The notes beneath the pieces were generated by a model. It did no database searches. It had not been told where the DNA came from and saw only the letters and a program-made list of their open reading frames with translations. This document shows, one piece after another, positions 17,082 to 23,997 of a stretch of DNA of 64,000 nt (positions are counted from its first letter, which is position 1; each line of letters begins with the position of its first letter). Position numbers and translations under genes: made by a program. Origin of the DNA: Dissulfurispira thermophila (lineage in GTDB: Bacteria; Nitrospirota; Thermodesulfovibrionia; Thermodesulfovibrionales; Dissulfurispiraceae); NCBI RefSeq assembly GCF_014701235.1, contig NZ_AP022873.1, forward strand, positions 620,001-684,000. Direction: 5' to 3'.

Positions 17082-17120
17082 GGCAACGATTCAATTTCGT
17101 TTAGATTTTTGGTGAGGCAA
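17078..17120. repeat. 43-bp direct repeat, copy 1
   Basis: Starts TTGAGGCAACGATTCAATTT and ends GGTGAGGCAA. The same 43 bases occur at 18752-18794 with a single G/A difference. The copies bracket 1.6 kb of degraded and repetitive DNA. Confidence 0.85.
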
Positions 17121-17240
17121 TTCGAGGTATTGATAATGGTCATGCGTTTATTGTAGGATTTTAGAGACAATTCCGAAACCTCTGTTAATAACCTGTTAAT
17201 AACTCTGTCAGGCATAGGGGGGTTCGGAAAAGTAGGTTTT

Positions 17241-17268
17241 TTGGTCTTTGAAAACAATGTGTTATAAT
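17241..17268 (+). promoter_or_regulatory. Possible sigma-70 promoter for the frameshifted small ORF
   Basis: A consensus -10 TATAAT (17263-17268) lies 16 bp after TTGGTC, a weak -35. It points at the small ORF that begins at 17294. Confidence 0.35.
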
Positions 17269-17293
17269 GGAATAGTCTAACGACATTCCTGTC

Positions 17294-17480
17294 ATGACAG
17301 GAACTGAAACTTTGCGCATCCTTAGACATGCAATTGATGAGACAAACAAGAGGATTGATGCCTTGTATTTAGAAGTATCTGACATCAGAGGAGATTTAAA
17401 AAAAGGCTATATCTGACAAAGAGATTTTGCACGATATAATTTTTAGACTTGAAAGGCTTGAAACAAAAGTAACTGTATAA
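17294..17480 (+). pseudogene. Frameshifted small coiled-coil protein gene
   Basis: The ATG frame reads MTGTETLRILRHAIDETNKR and on to DLKK, then runs into a stop at 17414. A +1 shift at a run of seven A (17398-17404) continues sensibly as AISDKEILHDIIFRLERLETKVTV to a stop at 17478. Together this would be a protein of about 61 residues that is helical and amphipathic. The shift at a homopolymer could be mutation, sequencing error or slippage. The family is not recognised. Confidence 0.45.
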
Positions 17481-17567
17481 AAGGTGAGGTATTTTAATTT
17501 GAATTTTAAACCTTGAATTTTGAATCGCCGAAGGCAGAGGCTATCTGCTCATTTACCATATTTTGGA

Positions 17568-18161
17568 TTAGAAGAGCTTAAATATCTTTCCAAGAAGTCC
17601 TATTATAGATACTGCAGCAAAGGTCATGGCAAAGGTAAAAAGCCTTAAGCTAAAACTCCTATTTTCTCTTAAACCAGCGTCTATTTTCACATCTATCCTC
17701 TCAAGGAGTTTGTCGAGCTTTATCTCAATCTGTTCAAATCTCTTATCTACTTGTTCAAATCGTTTATCTATTTGTTCAAATCGTTTATCTACTTGTTCAA
17801 ATCGTTTATCTACTTGTTCAAATCTCTTATCTACTTGTTCAAATCGTTTATCTACTTGTTCAAATCGTTTATCTACTTGTTCAAATCTCTTATCTACTTG
17901 TTCAAATCGTCTATCCATATCTGCCTTAAGCTCAACAAAACGACTGTCTACTTGCTCAAATCGCCTATCTACTTGTTCAAAACGGCTATCTACACGCTTT
18001 TCAAACTCTTTAATATCTATCTTGATTTCGTTTATTTGATACTGCAAATGGTCAAAGCGGCTTTCAAAATACTTAGATGTTGGTATTATGTTTGCTACCA
18101 ACACATCTATTGTCTTTTTATCAATAGTGAGACTCTCTTCTCTGTCTTTTTCATCAGCCAT
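17568..18161 (-). CDS. Heptad-repeat coiled-coil protein with C-terminal membrane anchor
   Basis: A 197-residue protein. Residues 1-50 are mixed, 55-150 are a near-perfect heptad array based on K-R-F-E-Q-V-D, and a second amphipathic stretch follows. The C-terminus is one membrane helix (LFTFAMTFAAVSIIGLLG) and a short basic tail. It should form a long, parallel membrane-tethered coiled coil. The architecture recalls Borrelia Bdr-type proteins, but family membership is not claimed. The chosen ATG is at 18161, preceded by AAGGAGGAAGAGG. The frame stays open well upstream (translatable past 18390) without an ATG, hinting that it was fused to, or inserted beside, an older gene. The repeat DNA is described separately. 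Confidence 0.7.
   Translation of the reverse strand: MADEKDREESLTIDKKTIDVLVANIIPTSKYFESRFDHLQYQINEIKIDIKEFEKRVDSRFEQVDRRFEQVDSRFVELKADMDRRFEQVDKRFEQVDKRFEQVDKRFEQVDKRFEQVDKRFEQVDKRFEQIDKRFEQVDKRFEQIEIKLDKLLERIDVKIDAGLRENRSFSLRLFTFAMTFAAVSIIGLLGKIFKLF
17731..17993 (-). repeat. 21-bp tandem coding repeat
   Basis: Nine contiguous 21-bp units (17731-17919) start TGTTCAAAT on the + strand, with two more degenerate units after a gap (17952-17993). Each encodes one heptad. Units alternate between CTCTTATCT and CGTTTATCT in a near CTC-CGT-CGT order, suggesting expansion in 63-bp blocks. Confidence 0.9.
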
Positions 18162-18392
18162 AGCCTCTTCCTCCTTAAGCTTTATTAAATTATAGCAATA
18201 ATTGCTTTGAAATGGCAAAATGCGTATACCTATTCCTCCTCCTTGTGTTATTACTGTCTCAATTGCATCTATAAACTGGTTAATATGTCTATACCTATTC
18301 TGGTCCCAAAATTGCCGATAAAAATAGAAAACTATTTCTGTGAGTTTAGATGGCAGACACTGCTCAAAGCCTTTAAAAAGTGTTGGATTTTT

Positions 18393-18505
18393 GTCATTCT
18401 GAAGGAGCGAAGCGAATGAAGAATCTCTGCGGACACATTCGCTTTGCTCAGTGCATGGTTTATCATGAGCGAAACTATGAGATTCTTCGCTTCGCTCAGA
18501 ATGAC
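18393..18505. repeat. Palindromic intergenic element (GTCATTCTGA type)
   Basis: The left arm GTCATTCTGAAGGAGCGAAG and the right arm TTCGCTTCGCTCAGAATGAC are imperfect inverted repeats about 27 bp long around a roughly 55-bp interior. It is related in style to the element at 12436. Confidence 0.75.
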
Positions 18506-18751
18506 CGAAAGCAAAGGGCTCAGACGCCGTCCTGAGTGAAACGAAGGAATGACAGAATGCACCTGTATTTTCTTGCCCTCGTGAATGTTATCTTATTTGA
18601 AAGACAGTATCTATACAAGTGGTCATTTATGAATTCTGCTCTATTGTCTGAGTCAAGTCTAAGAAGTTTAAAGGGTAATGGTTAACCCCATCCTTTCGCA
18701 TCATGAATGTTTTTATCCAAAAGGCTATTATATTTCGTTTAGATTTTTTAA

Positions 18752-18794
18752 TTGAGGCAACGATTCAATTTCATTTAGATTTTTGGTGAGGCAA
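18752..18794. repeat. 43-bp direct repeat, copy 2
   Basis: Differs from 17078-17120 at one base. A partial copy (ATTTCGTTTAGATTTTT) lies immediately upstream at 18732-18748. Confidence 0.85.
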
Positions 18795-18814
18795 TGACTC
18801 TTGAAATTTTGAGG

Positions 18815-18844
18815 TTGACAAGTATATAATAACTTCCTTATATT
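18815..18844 (+). promoter_or_regulatory. Sigma-70 promoter of the tRNA-tuf operon
   Basis: A perfect -35 TTGACA (18815-18820) and -10 TATATT (18839-18844) are separated by 18 bp. Transcription would start near 18851, a few bases before the first tRNA. This fits a strong stable-RNA promoter. Confidence 0.8.
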
Positions 18845-18855
18845 AATAAGTTATT

Positions 18856-18931
18856 GCCGCCGTAGCTCAGTTGGTAGAGCAGTTGATTTGTAATCATCTG
18901 GTCGGGGGTTCGAATCCCTTCGGCGGCTCCA
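18856..18931 (+). tRNA. tRNA-Thr (anticodon TGT)
   Basis: A 76-nt cloverleaf with acceptor GCCGCCG/CGGCGGC, D-loop AGCTCAGTTGGTAGAGC, anticodon loop TTTGTAA and T-loop GGTTCGAATCC. CCA is encoded. It is first in the order Thr-Tyr-Gly-Thr-tuf. Confidence 0.96.
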
Positions 18932-18986
18932 GATTGTTTATTAGGAAAGAGAGGTTCGTGGGAAGATGAAATCTTTCCACGCGGGA

Positions 18987-19071
<85 letters not shown>

Positions 19072-19136
19072 GTGAATTTTGATAAATTCGCAGTTTGGAA
19101 ATTTAAAATTTGAGATTTGATATTTTACAAAGGTGT

Positions 19137-19211
19137 GCGGGAGTAGCTCAGTGGTAGAGCGTCAGCCTTCCAAGCTGAGGGTCGCGGGTTCGAATCCCGT
19201 TTCCCGCTCCA
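19137..19211 (+). tRNA. tRNA-Gly (anticodon TCC)
   Basis: 75 nt, acceptor GCGGGAG/TTCCCGC with a G-T pair, anticodon loop CTTCCAA, encoded CCA. Confidence 0.96.
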
Positions 19212-19256
19212 CTGTGAATTTGGAATTTCAAATTTGAGATTTGAAATTTACGGATT

Positions 19257-19329
19257 GCCCATGTAGCTCAGTCGGCAGAGCACATCCTTGGTAAGGATGA
19301 GGTCACCGGTTCAATTCCGGTCATGGGCT
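19257..19329 (+). tRNA. tRNA-Thr (anticodon GGT)
   Basis: 73 nt, acceptor GCCCATG/CATGGGC, anticodon loop TTGGTAA. Unlike the three tRNAs before it, CCA is not encoded (the sequence continues TGTG), so CCA must be added enzymatically. Confidence 0.95.
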
Positions 19330-19375
19330 TGTGAAAGGTAGTTATTTATTTAATAACTTAATTTTAGGAGGAGTT

Positions 19376-20575
19376 ATGGCCAAGGCAAAATTTGAGAGGG
19401 TAAAGCCGCATGTAAATGTAGGGACCATAGGGCATGTTGATCATGGTAAGACCACACTGACAGCAGCGATAACTAAGGTATTGGCAATAAAAGGACTTGC
19501 ACAGTATAAGGCATATGACCAGATAGACAACGCACCTGAGGAGAGGGCGAGGGGGATTACTATAGCAACTGCGCATGTTGAGTATGAGACAGACAAGAGG
19601 CACTATGCACATGTTGACTGTCCTGGGCATGCTGACTATGTCAAGAACATGATAACAGGGGCAGCCCAGATGGACGGGGCGATACTTGTAGTGAGCGCAG
19701 CAGATGGTCCGATGCCACAGACAAGGGAGCACATACTACTTGCGAGGCAGGTAGGGGTGCCGTATATAGTGGTATTTATGAATAAAGTAGACATGGTAGA
19801 TGACGCTGAATTACTTGATCTTGTAGAGCTTGAAGTGAGGGAACTTTTAAGCAAATATGGGTTTCCTGGCAATGACATACCTGTAATCAAGGGCAGCGCA
19901 CTAAAGGCGATGGAAAGTACGAGCAATGATTTTAATGCACCTGAGTATAAATGCATACTTGAGCTAATGGAAGCGGTAGACAGCTACATACCGACACCTG
20001 AGAGACCGATAGACAAACCATTTCTCATGCCGATAGAGGATGTATTTACAATATCTGGGCGTGGGACAGTAGTGACAGGAAGGGTAGAGAGGGGAGTTAT
20101 AAAAGTAGGAGAGGAAGTAGAGATAGTAGGATTAAGGGAGACGAGGAAGACAGTAGCGACAGGGGTAGAGATGTTCAGGAAATTACTTGATGAAGGAAGG
20201 GCAGGAGACAACATAGGGGTATTATTAAGAGGGATAGGTAAAGAGGAAGTAGAGAGGGGCATGGTATTAGCGAAACCTGGGAGCATCACCCCGCACACGA
20301 AGTTCAAGGCAGAGGCATATATACTGACAAAGGAAGAGGGTGGGAGGCACACACCGTTTTTCAATGGATACAGGCCTCAGTTTTACTTCAGGACAACAGA
20401 TGTAACAGGGGTAGCACATCTTCCAGAGGGGGTAGAGATGGTAATGCCTGGAGACAATGTAACATTAACAGTAGAGCTTATAGCACCTATAGCAATGGAG
20501 AAGGAGTTAAGATTTGCAATAAGGGAAGGCGGTAGAACAGTGGGTGCTGGAGTTGTTACTGAGGTGTTGGAGTAA
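19376..20575 (+). CDS. tuf: Elongation factor Tu
   Basis: A 399-residue translational GTPase that carries aminoacyl-tRNA to the ribosome. The G1 loop [14 protein letters not shown], switch I RARGITI, G3 [13 protein letters not shown]4 NKVDM and G5 SALK are all intact. Domains 2 and 3 follow ([13 protein letters not shown]; the kirromycin-region sequences near the C-terminus). The frame is open from 19331, but ATG 19376 after TTAGGAGGAG is the canonical start. It is co-transcribed with four upstream tRNAs, the same order as thrU-tyrU-glyT-thrT-tufB in E. coli. rpmG follows after 3 bp. Confidence 0.99.
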   Translation: MAKAKFERVKPHVNVGTIGHVDHGKTTLTAAITKVLAIKGLAQYKAYDQIDNAPEERARGITIATAHVEYETDKRHYAHVDCPGHADYVKNMITGAAQMDGAILVVSAADGPMPQTREHILLARQVGVPYIVVFMNKVDMVDDAELLDLVELEVRELLSKYGFPGNDIPVIKGSALKAMESTSNDFNAPEYKCILELMEAVDSYIPTPERPIDKPFLMPIEDVFTISGRGTVVTGRVERGVIKVGEEVEIVGLRETRKTVATGVEMFRKLLDEGRAGDNIGVLLRGIGKEEVERGMVLAKPGSITPHTKFKAEAYILTKEEGGRHTPFFNGYRPQFYFRTTDVTGVAHLPEGVEMVMPGDNVTLTVELIAPIAMEKELRFAIREGGRTVGAGVVTEVLE

Positions 20576-20578
20576 GAG

Positions 20579-20731
20579 ATGAGGGATATAATACTTTTTC
20601 AATGCACTGAGTGTAAAAACAAAAATTATTCAAGCATGAAAAACAAGAAAAATACTACTGATAAGCTTCAACTTAAAAAGTATTGCAGAAGTTGCAGGAA
20701 ACATACTATACATAAAGAGACAAAGGCATAG
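20579..20731 (+). CDS. rpmG: Ribosomal protein bL33 (zinc-binding form)
   Basis: A 50-residue large-subunit protein. [20 protein letters not shown] is followed by the conserved [11 protein letters not shown] and a basic tail. Two Cys pairs (C9-x2-C12 and C36-x2-C39) form the zinc ribbon of the 'C+' form. The ATG begins 3 bp after the tuf stop. The stop codon TAG (20729-20731) overlaps the first two bases of tRNA-Trp, so mRNA and tRNA share nucleotides. Position between tuf and tRNA-Trp/secE is conserved in many bacteria. Confidence 0.96.
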   Translation: MRDIILFQCTECKNKNYSSMKNKKNTTDKLQLKKYCRSCRKHTIHKETKA

Positions 20732-20806
20732 GCCAGTAGCTCTAACGGCTAGAGCATCGGACTCCAAATCCGAGGGTTGGGGGTTCAAATCCCTCCTGGC
20801 CTGCCA
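20730..20806 (+). tRNA. tRNA-Trp (anticodon CCA)
   Basis: 77 nt, acceptor AGGCCAG/CTGGCCT, anticodon loop CTCCAAA, T-loop GGTTCAAATCC, encoded CCA. Its 5' end overlaps the rpmG stop codon. Confidence 0.96.
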
Positions 20807-20844
20807 ATAAAGACAGGTTTAGGAAAGAACAAATAGGAGCTTAA

Positions 20845-21030
20845 ATGTTTGAGAAGATAAAAGGTTTTTTCCATGAGGTGAAGATAGAGGCAAAGAAGGT
20901 AAACTATCCATCAAAAGATGAACTTGTTGGTTCCACATGGGTGGTTATCACAACGGTTATTATTGTTTCTGTTTTTTTGGGTATTGTGGATTTAGGTCTC
21001 GCCAAAATAATTAAACTACTTATAAGGTAA
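20845..21030 (+). CDS. secE: Preprotein translocase subunit SecE
   Basis: A 61-residue single-span SecE. An amphipathic N-terminal helix (FFHEVKIEAKKVNYPSKDEL) leads to the membrane helix about 31-53 (VVITTVIIVSVFLGIVDL). It clamps SecY in the Sec channel. Position before nusG is the usual one, and the gap to nusG is 4 bp. Confidence 0.97.
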   Translation: MFEKIKGFFHEVKIEAKKVNYPSKDELVGSTWVVITTVIIVSVFLGIVDLGLAKIIKLLIR

Positions 21031-21034
21031 GGAT

Positions 21035-21559
21035 ATGGCAAAAAACTGGTACGTTGTGCATACATATTCAGGTTTTGAAGAAAAGGTAAAGGCATCTATA
21101 GAAGAAAGGATTAAGCTCAAGGGGCTTGAGGATAAGATCACGAGAATACTTATTCCGACAGAGAAGGTTATAGAACTGAAAGGGAAGAAAAAGAAAGAGA
21201 CTGACAAAAAATTCTACCCCGGCTATATTCTCGTGGAAATGGAACTCGATGATGAGACATGGCATCTTATTAAAAATACTCTAAGGGTTACAGGTTTTGT
21301 GGGAGGTGCTAAACCCGTGCCTCTTCCACAGGAGGAAGTTGATGTAATACTGCAGCAACTCGAAAGAGGATCTGCGCCTATTGTGAAGGGCAGATTCGAA
21401 AAGGGTGAAAATGTAAAAATAACAGATGGTCCTTTTGCCAATTTTGTAGGTTGTGTTGATGAGGTTGATGTGGACCATGGTAGATTGCGTGTTATGGTGA
21501 GTATCTTTGGAAGACAGACGCCTGTAGAGCTTTCATTTTCACAGGCAGAAAAGGCGTAA
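21035..21559 (+). CDS. nusG: Transcription termination/antitermination factor NusG
   Basis: A 174-residue protein with the N-terminal NGN domain (KNWYVVHTYSGFEEKVKASI, FYPGYILVEMELDDETWHLI) that binds RNA polymerase. The C-terminal KOW domain (FEKGENVKITDGPFANFVG) contacts Rho or ribosomal protein S10. It is the usual bacterial size and directly follows secE; rplK follows after 21 bp. Confidence 0.98.
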   Translation: MAKNWYVVHTYSGFEEKVKASIEERIKLKGLEDKITRILIPTEKVIELKGKKKKETDKKFYPGYILVEMELDDETWHLIKNTLRVTGFVGGAKPVPLPQEEVDVILQQLERGSAPIVKGRFEKGENVKITDGPFANFVGCVDEVDVDHGRLRVMVSIFGRQTPVELSFSQAEKA

Positions 21560-21580
21560 GTCAAGGAATGGAGGATATAG

Positions 21581-22009
21581 ATGGCTAAAAAAGAAGTTGT
21601 AGCACAGGTTAAACTTGTGATACCCGCTGGCAAGGCAAATCCCGCGCCGCCTGTCGGACCCGCCCTTGGTCCACATGGTATCAATATAATGGAATTTTGC
21701 AAGCAGTTCAATGCACAGACACAAAATATGGGTGATACACTTATTCCCGCTGTTTTGAGTATTTATAATGATAGGTCATTTACATTCATACTTAAAACAC
21801 CTCCAGCATCTGAATTGATTAAAAAGGCTGCGGGCATTGTTAAGGGATCGGGTGTTCCCAATAAGGATAAGGTTGGAGCAATAACCTCTGCTCAGGTCGA
21901 AGAGATAGCAAAGACAAAACTCCCTGATTTGAACACCACATCCCTTGAGTCTGCAATCAAGATTATAAAAGGGACAGCAAGAAGCATGGGTGTGGAAGTC
22001 AGGGATTAA
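21581..22009 (+). CDS. rplK: Ribosomal protein uL11
   Basis: 142 residues. The Pro-rich N-terminal domain [18 protein letters not shown] and C-terminal RNA-binding domain ending in [14 protein letters not shown] are intact. It forms the L11 stalk base at the GTPase centre. Followed after 11 bp by rplA. Confidence 0.98.
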   Translation: MAKKEVVAQVKLVIPAGKANPAPPVGPALGPHGINIMEFCKQFNAQTQNMGDTLIPAVLSIYNDRSFTFILKTPPASELIKKAAGIVKGSGVPNKDKVGAITSAQVEEIAKTKLPDLNTTSLESAIKIIKGTARSMGVEVRD

Positions 22010-22020
22010 GGAGGAAAGTA

Positions 22021-22710
22021 ATGGGGAAAAAACTGGAGAATATAAAAGCAAAGATAGATTTAACTAAAGAGTATCCTGTAGAAGAGGCTATTTCTCTCCT
22101 GAAAGACAACAGAGTTGCCAAGTTTGATGAAACAGTTGATATGGCAATAAACCTTGGAGTTGATGCAAAAAAGTCTGACCAAATGGTGAGAGGTACTGTG
22201 GTGCTTCCATATGGTACAGGCAAGACAGTAAGGGTGCTGGTTTTTGCAAAGGGAGAGAAGGAAAAAGAAGCAAAAGAAGCAGGTGCTGATTATGTGGGAG
22301 CAGAAGACCTTGTAGAGAAGATTGGGCAGGGTTGGCTTGAGTTTGATAAGGCAGTTGCAACCCCTGACCTGATGGGATTGGTTGGAAAGCTTGGTAAGAT
22401 ACTCGGTCCGAGAGGTCTTATGCCGAATCCTAAGCTTGGAACTGTTACCTTTGATATTGCAAAGGCAGTTAAGGAGATAAAGTCAGGAAAGGTCGAATAT
22501 AAAGTTGAAAAGGCAGGCATTGTGCATGTCCCTATTGGAAAGGTGTCGTTCGATAAAGAGAAATTAGTTGAGAATACTATGGCTGTTTTGAAGTCTGTGA
22601 TAAAGGCAAAACCAGCAACATCTAAGGGAAAGTATATAAAGAAAATTACAATGTCCTCTACAATGGGCCCTGGAATAAAGATAGATATTTCGAAATTGAA
22701 AGTTGCATAG
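22021..22710 (+). CDS. rplA: Ribosomal protein uL1
   Basis: 229 residues with the L1 signature region [20 protein letters not shown] and the C-terminal TMGPGIKID. It binds 23S rRNA in the mobile L1 stalk and often represses its own operon by binding a leader. Preceded by GGAGGAAAG. Confidence 0.98.
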   Translation: MGKKLENIKAKIDLTKEYPVEEAISLLKDNRVAKFDETVDMAINLGVDAKKSDQMVRGTVVLPYGTGKTVRVLVFAKGEKEKEAKEAGADYVGAEDLVEKIGQGWLEFDKAVATPDLMGLVGKLGKILGPRGLMPNPKLGTVTFDIAKAVKEIKSGKVEYKVEKAGIVHVPIGKVSFDKEKLVENTMAVLKSVIKAKPATSKGKYIKKITMSSTMGPGIKIDISKLKVA

Positions 22711-22732
22711 CAGGCATTGCCTGAATGAAAAT

Positions 22733-22935
22733 TGTCAGAGACAGTAGGTACAAATTAGTGAATAGTTGAAAGTGAATAGTGTATAGTTAAAAACTAAAGG
22801 CTGTTCACAGGACAATTCACATGTTTAATGGGTAATACCCGCCTACCGAGACTAAGGATGCTTAATCTAATATTAGTGTTTTTACTGAATACTATTCACT
22901 AAGCACTAAACACTGTTTCGATGTCTCTGGGAAAG
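22733..22935 (+). ncRNA. Ribosomal L10 leader (autoregulatory mRNA structure)
   Basis: The 230-bp spacer before rplJ contains CAGAGACAGTAGGTA near its start and CCGCCTACCGAGAC about 100 bases later; GTAGG pairs with CCTAC. GATGTCTCTGG lies near the end and can pair back to CAGAGAC. This is the layout of the L10 leader that L10/L12 binds to repress translation. Inside it is a distinctive insert: AGTGAATAGT occurs at 22757 and again at 22771, and its complement ACTATTCACT at 22891, which would form an extra stem. Confidence 0.72.
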
Positions 22936-22940
22936 GAGGA

Positions 22941-23471
22941 ATGAATCTGATTACCAAGCAAAAAAAATCCCAACAAATAGCAGAGCTATCAGAAAAATTT
23001 TCGAAATCAAAGGCGGTAATTCTAACCGAGTATAAGGGGCTTACCGTATCAGAGCTTGCATCGCTGAGAAATGCATTGAGGGAAGTAGGGGCTGAGTACA
23101 AGGTTGTCAAAAACACATTGGGCAGCATAGCCGTAAAAGGCACTCCAGTAGAATCCGCTATGGATCTGTTTGTTGGTCCCACGGGTATAGCTTTTGGTTT
23201 TGAAGATGCTATTGCTGTAGCTAAAAAAGTGCTGGGGTATGCAGCCCAAAATGAAAAGCTCAAGGTTAAGAGCGGTATCATTGAAGGAAGATTGTGTTCC
23301 ATTGATGAGATTAAAGCGATGTCAAAACTTCCGTCAAGACCTGTGCTTCTTGGCATGCTGGCAGGCGCAATGCAAGCACCTGCGTCAAAATTGGCATGTG
23401 CACTAAATGCTACACTTGTGCAGTTTGCTTATGCACTGGAGGCATTGAAGAACAAAAGAGCAAATGGATAA
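22941..23471 (+). CDS. rplJ: Ribosomal protein uL10
   Basis: 176 residues. The N-terminal rRNA-binding half has TEYKGLTVSELASLRNALRE and KNTL; the C-terminal helix recruits L7/L12 dimers. GGGAAAGGAGGA precedes the ATG. It is controlled by the leader just upstream. Confidence 0.97.
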   Translation: MNLITKQKKSQQIAELSEKFSKSKAVILTEYKGLTVSELASLRNALREVGAEYKVVKNTLGSIAVKGTPVESAMDLFVGPTGIAFGFEDAIAVAKKVLGYAAQNEKLKVKSGIIEGRLCSIDEIKAMSKLPSRPVLLGMLAGAMQAPASKLACALNATLVQFAYALEALKNKRANG

Positions 23472-23521
23472 ATGGTTTGTTCGTTAATACATTTTAAACA
23501 AAACAAGGAGGAAAATAAAAA

Positions 23522-23908
23522 ATGGCAGTTACAAAAGAAGATGTTTTTAATTTTATAGACAATATGACAATACTGGAGATGTCACAGTTCATCAAAGAGT
23601 TTGAAGAAAGATATGGTGTTACTGCAGCAGCACCTGTAGCAGTAGCATCTGCAGCAGCTCCAGCATCAGGCGCTCCATCTGCAGCAGCAGAGGAAAAAAC
23701 AAGTTTTGATGTAATTCTTGCATCTGCTGGAGATAAGAAGATACAGGTTATAAAGGTGGTCAGAGAGCTTACAGGTCTTGGGCTTAAAGAAGCAAAGGAT
23801 CTCGTTGACGGAGCACCAAAGCCTCTTAAGACAGGCGTTACAAAAGAAGAGGCAGAGGCAATGAAGGCAAAACTCGAGGCAGAAGGGGCAAAAGTAGAAA
23901 TAAAATAA
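23522..23908 (+). CDS. rplL: Ribosomal protein bL12 (L7/L12)
   Basis: 128 residues: N-terminal dimerisation helices, an Ala-rich hinge (about 36-60) and the C-terminal factor-binding domain with [20 protein letters not shown]. It recruits elongation factors to the ribosome. AAGGAGGAAAA precedes the ATG. Confidence 0.98.
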   Translation: MAVTKEDVFNFIDNMTILEMSQFIKEFEERYGVTAAAPVAVASAAAPASGAPSAAAEEKTSFDVILASAGDKKIQVIKVVRELTGLGLKEAKDLVDGAPKPLKTGVTKEEAEAMKAKLEAEGAKVEIK

Positions 23909-23910
23909 GA

Positions 23911-23961
23911 CAGGCAATAGGCACGAGGCAAAAGGCGATAGGAATAAAGTCCTATTGCCTG
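23911..23961 (+). promoter_or_regulatory. Inverted repeat between rplL and rpoB (possible attenuator)
   Basis: CAGGCAATAGG at 23911-23921 is perfectly complementary to CCTATTGCCTG at 23951-23961. An alternative shorter stem uses GGCGATAGG at 23933. The same word repeats on to 23980 (GTAGCCTGTAGCCTATAG). Position matches the rplL-rpoB attenuator of other bacteria. Confidence 0.5.
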
Positions 23962-23997
23962 TAGCCTGTAGCCTATAGTCTATGAAGAAGGAGAGCC

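Larger units (their letters stand above)
18162..18814. other. Non-coding region with repeats and gene debris
   Basis: No intact gene is visible. On the minus strand an open stretch without a start (about 18390 to 18162) reads through into the coiled-coil gene. 18393-18505 holds a palindromic element, and a partial third relative of it (CCTGAGTGAAACGAAGGAATGACA) lies at about 18531-18554. 18732-18794 has one partial and one full copy of the 43-bp repeat. Confidence 0.6.

Noticed and set aside
17731-17993. CRISPR array
   Set aside because: The units are contiguous 21-mers without unique spacers and encode protein heptads.
17626-18188. Open frames on the + strand across the coiled-coil repeat
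   Set aside because: They reflect the periodic 21-bp repeat, which opens several frames at once. The minus strand has the start signal, heptads and membrane anchor.
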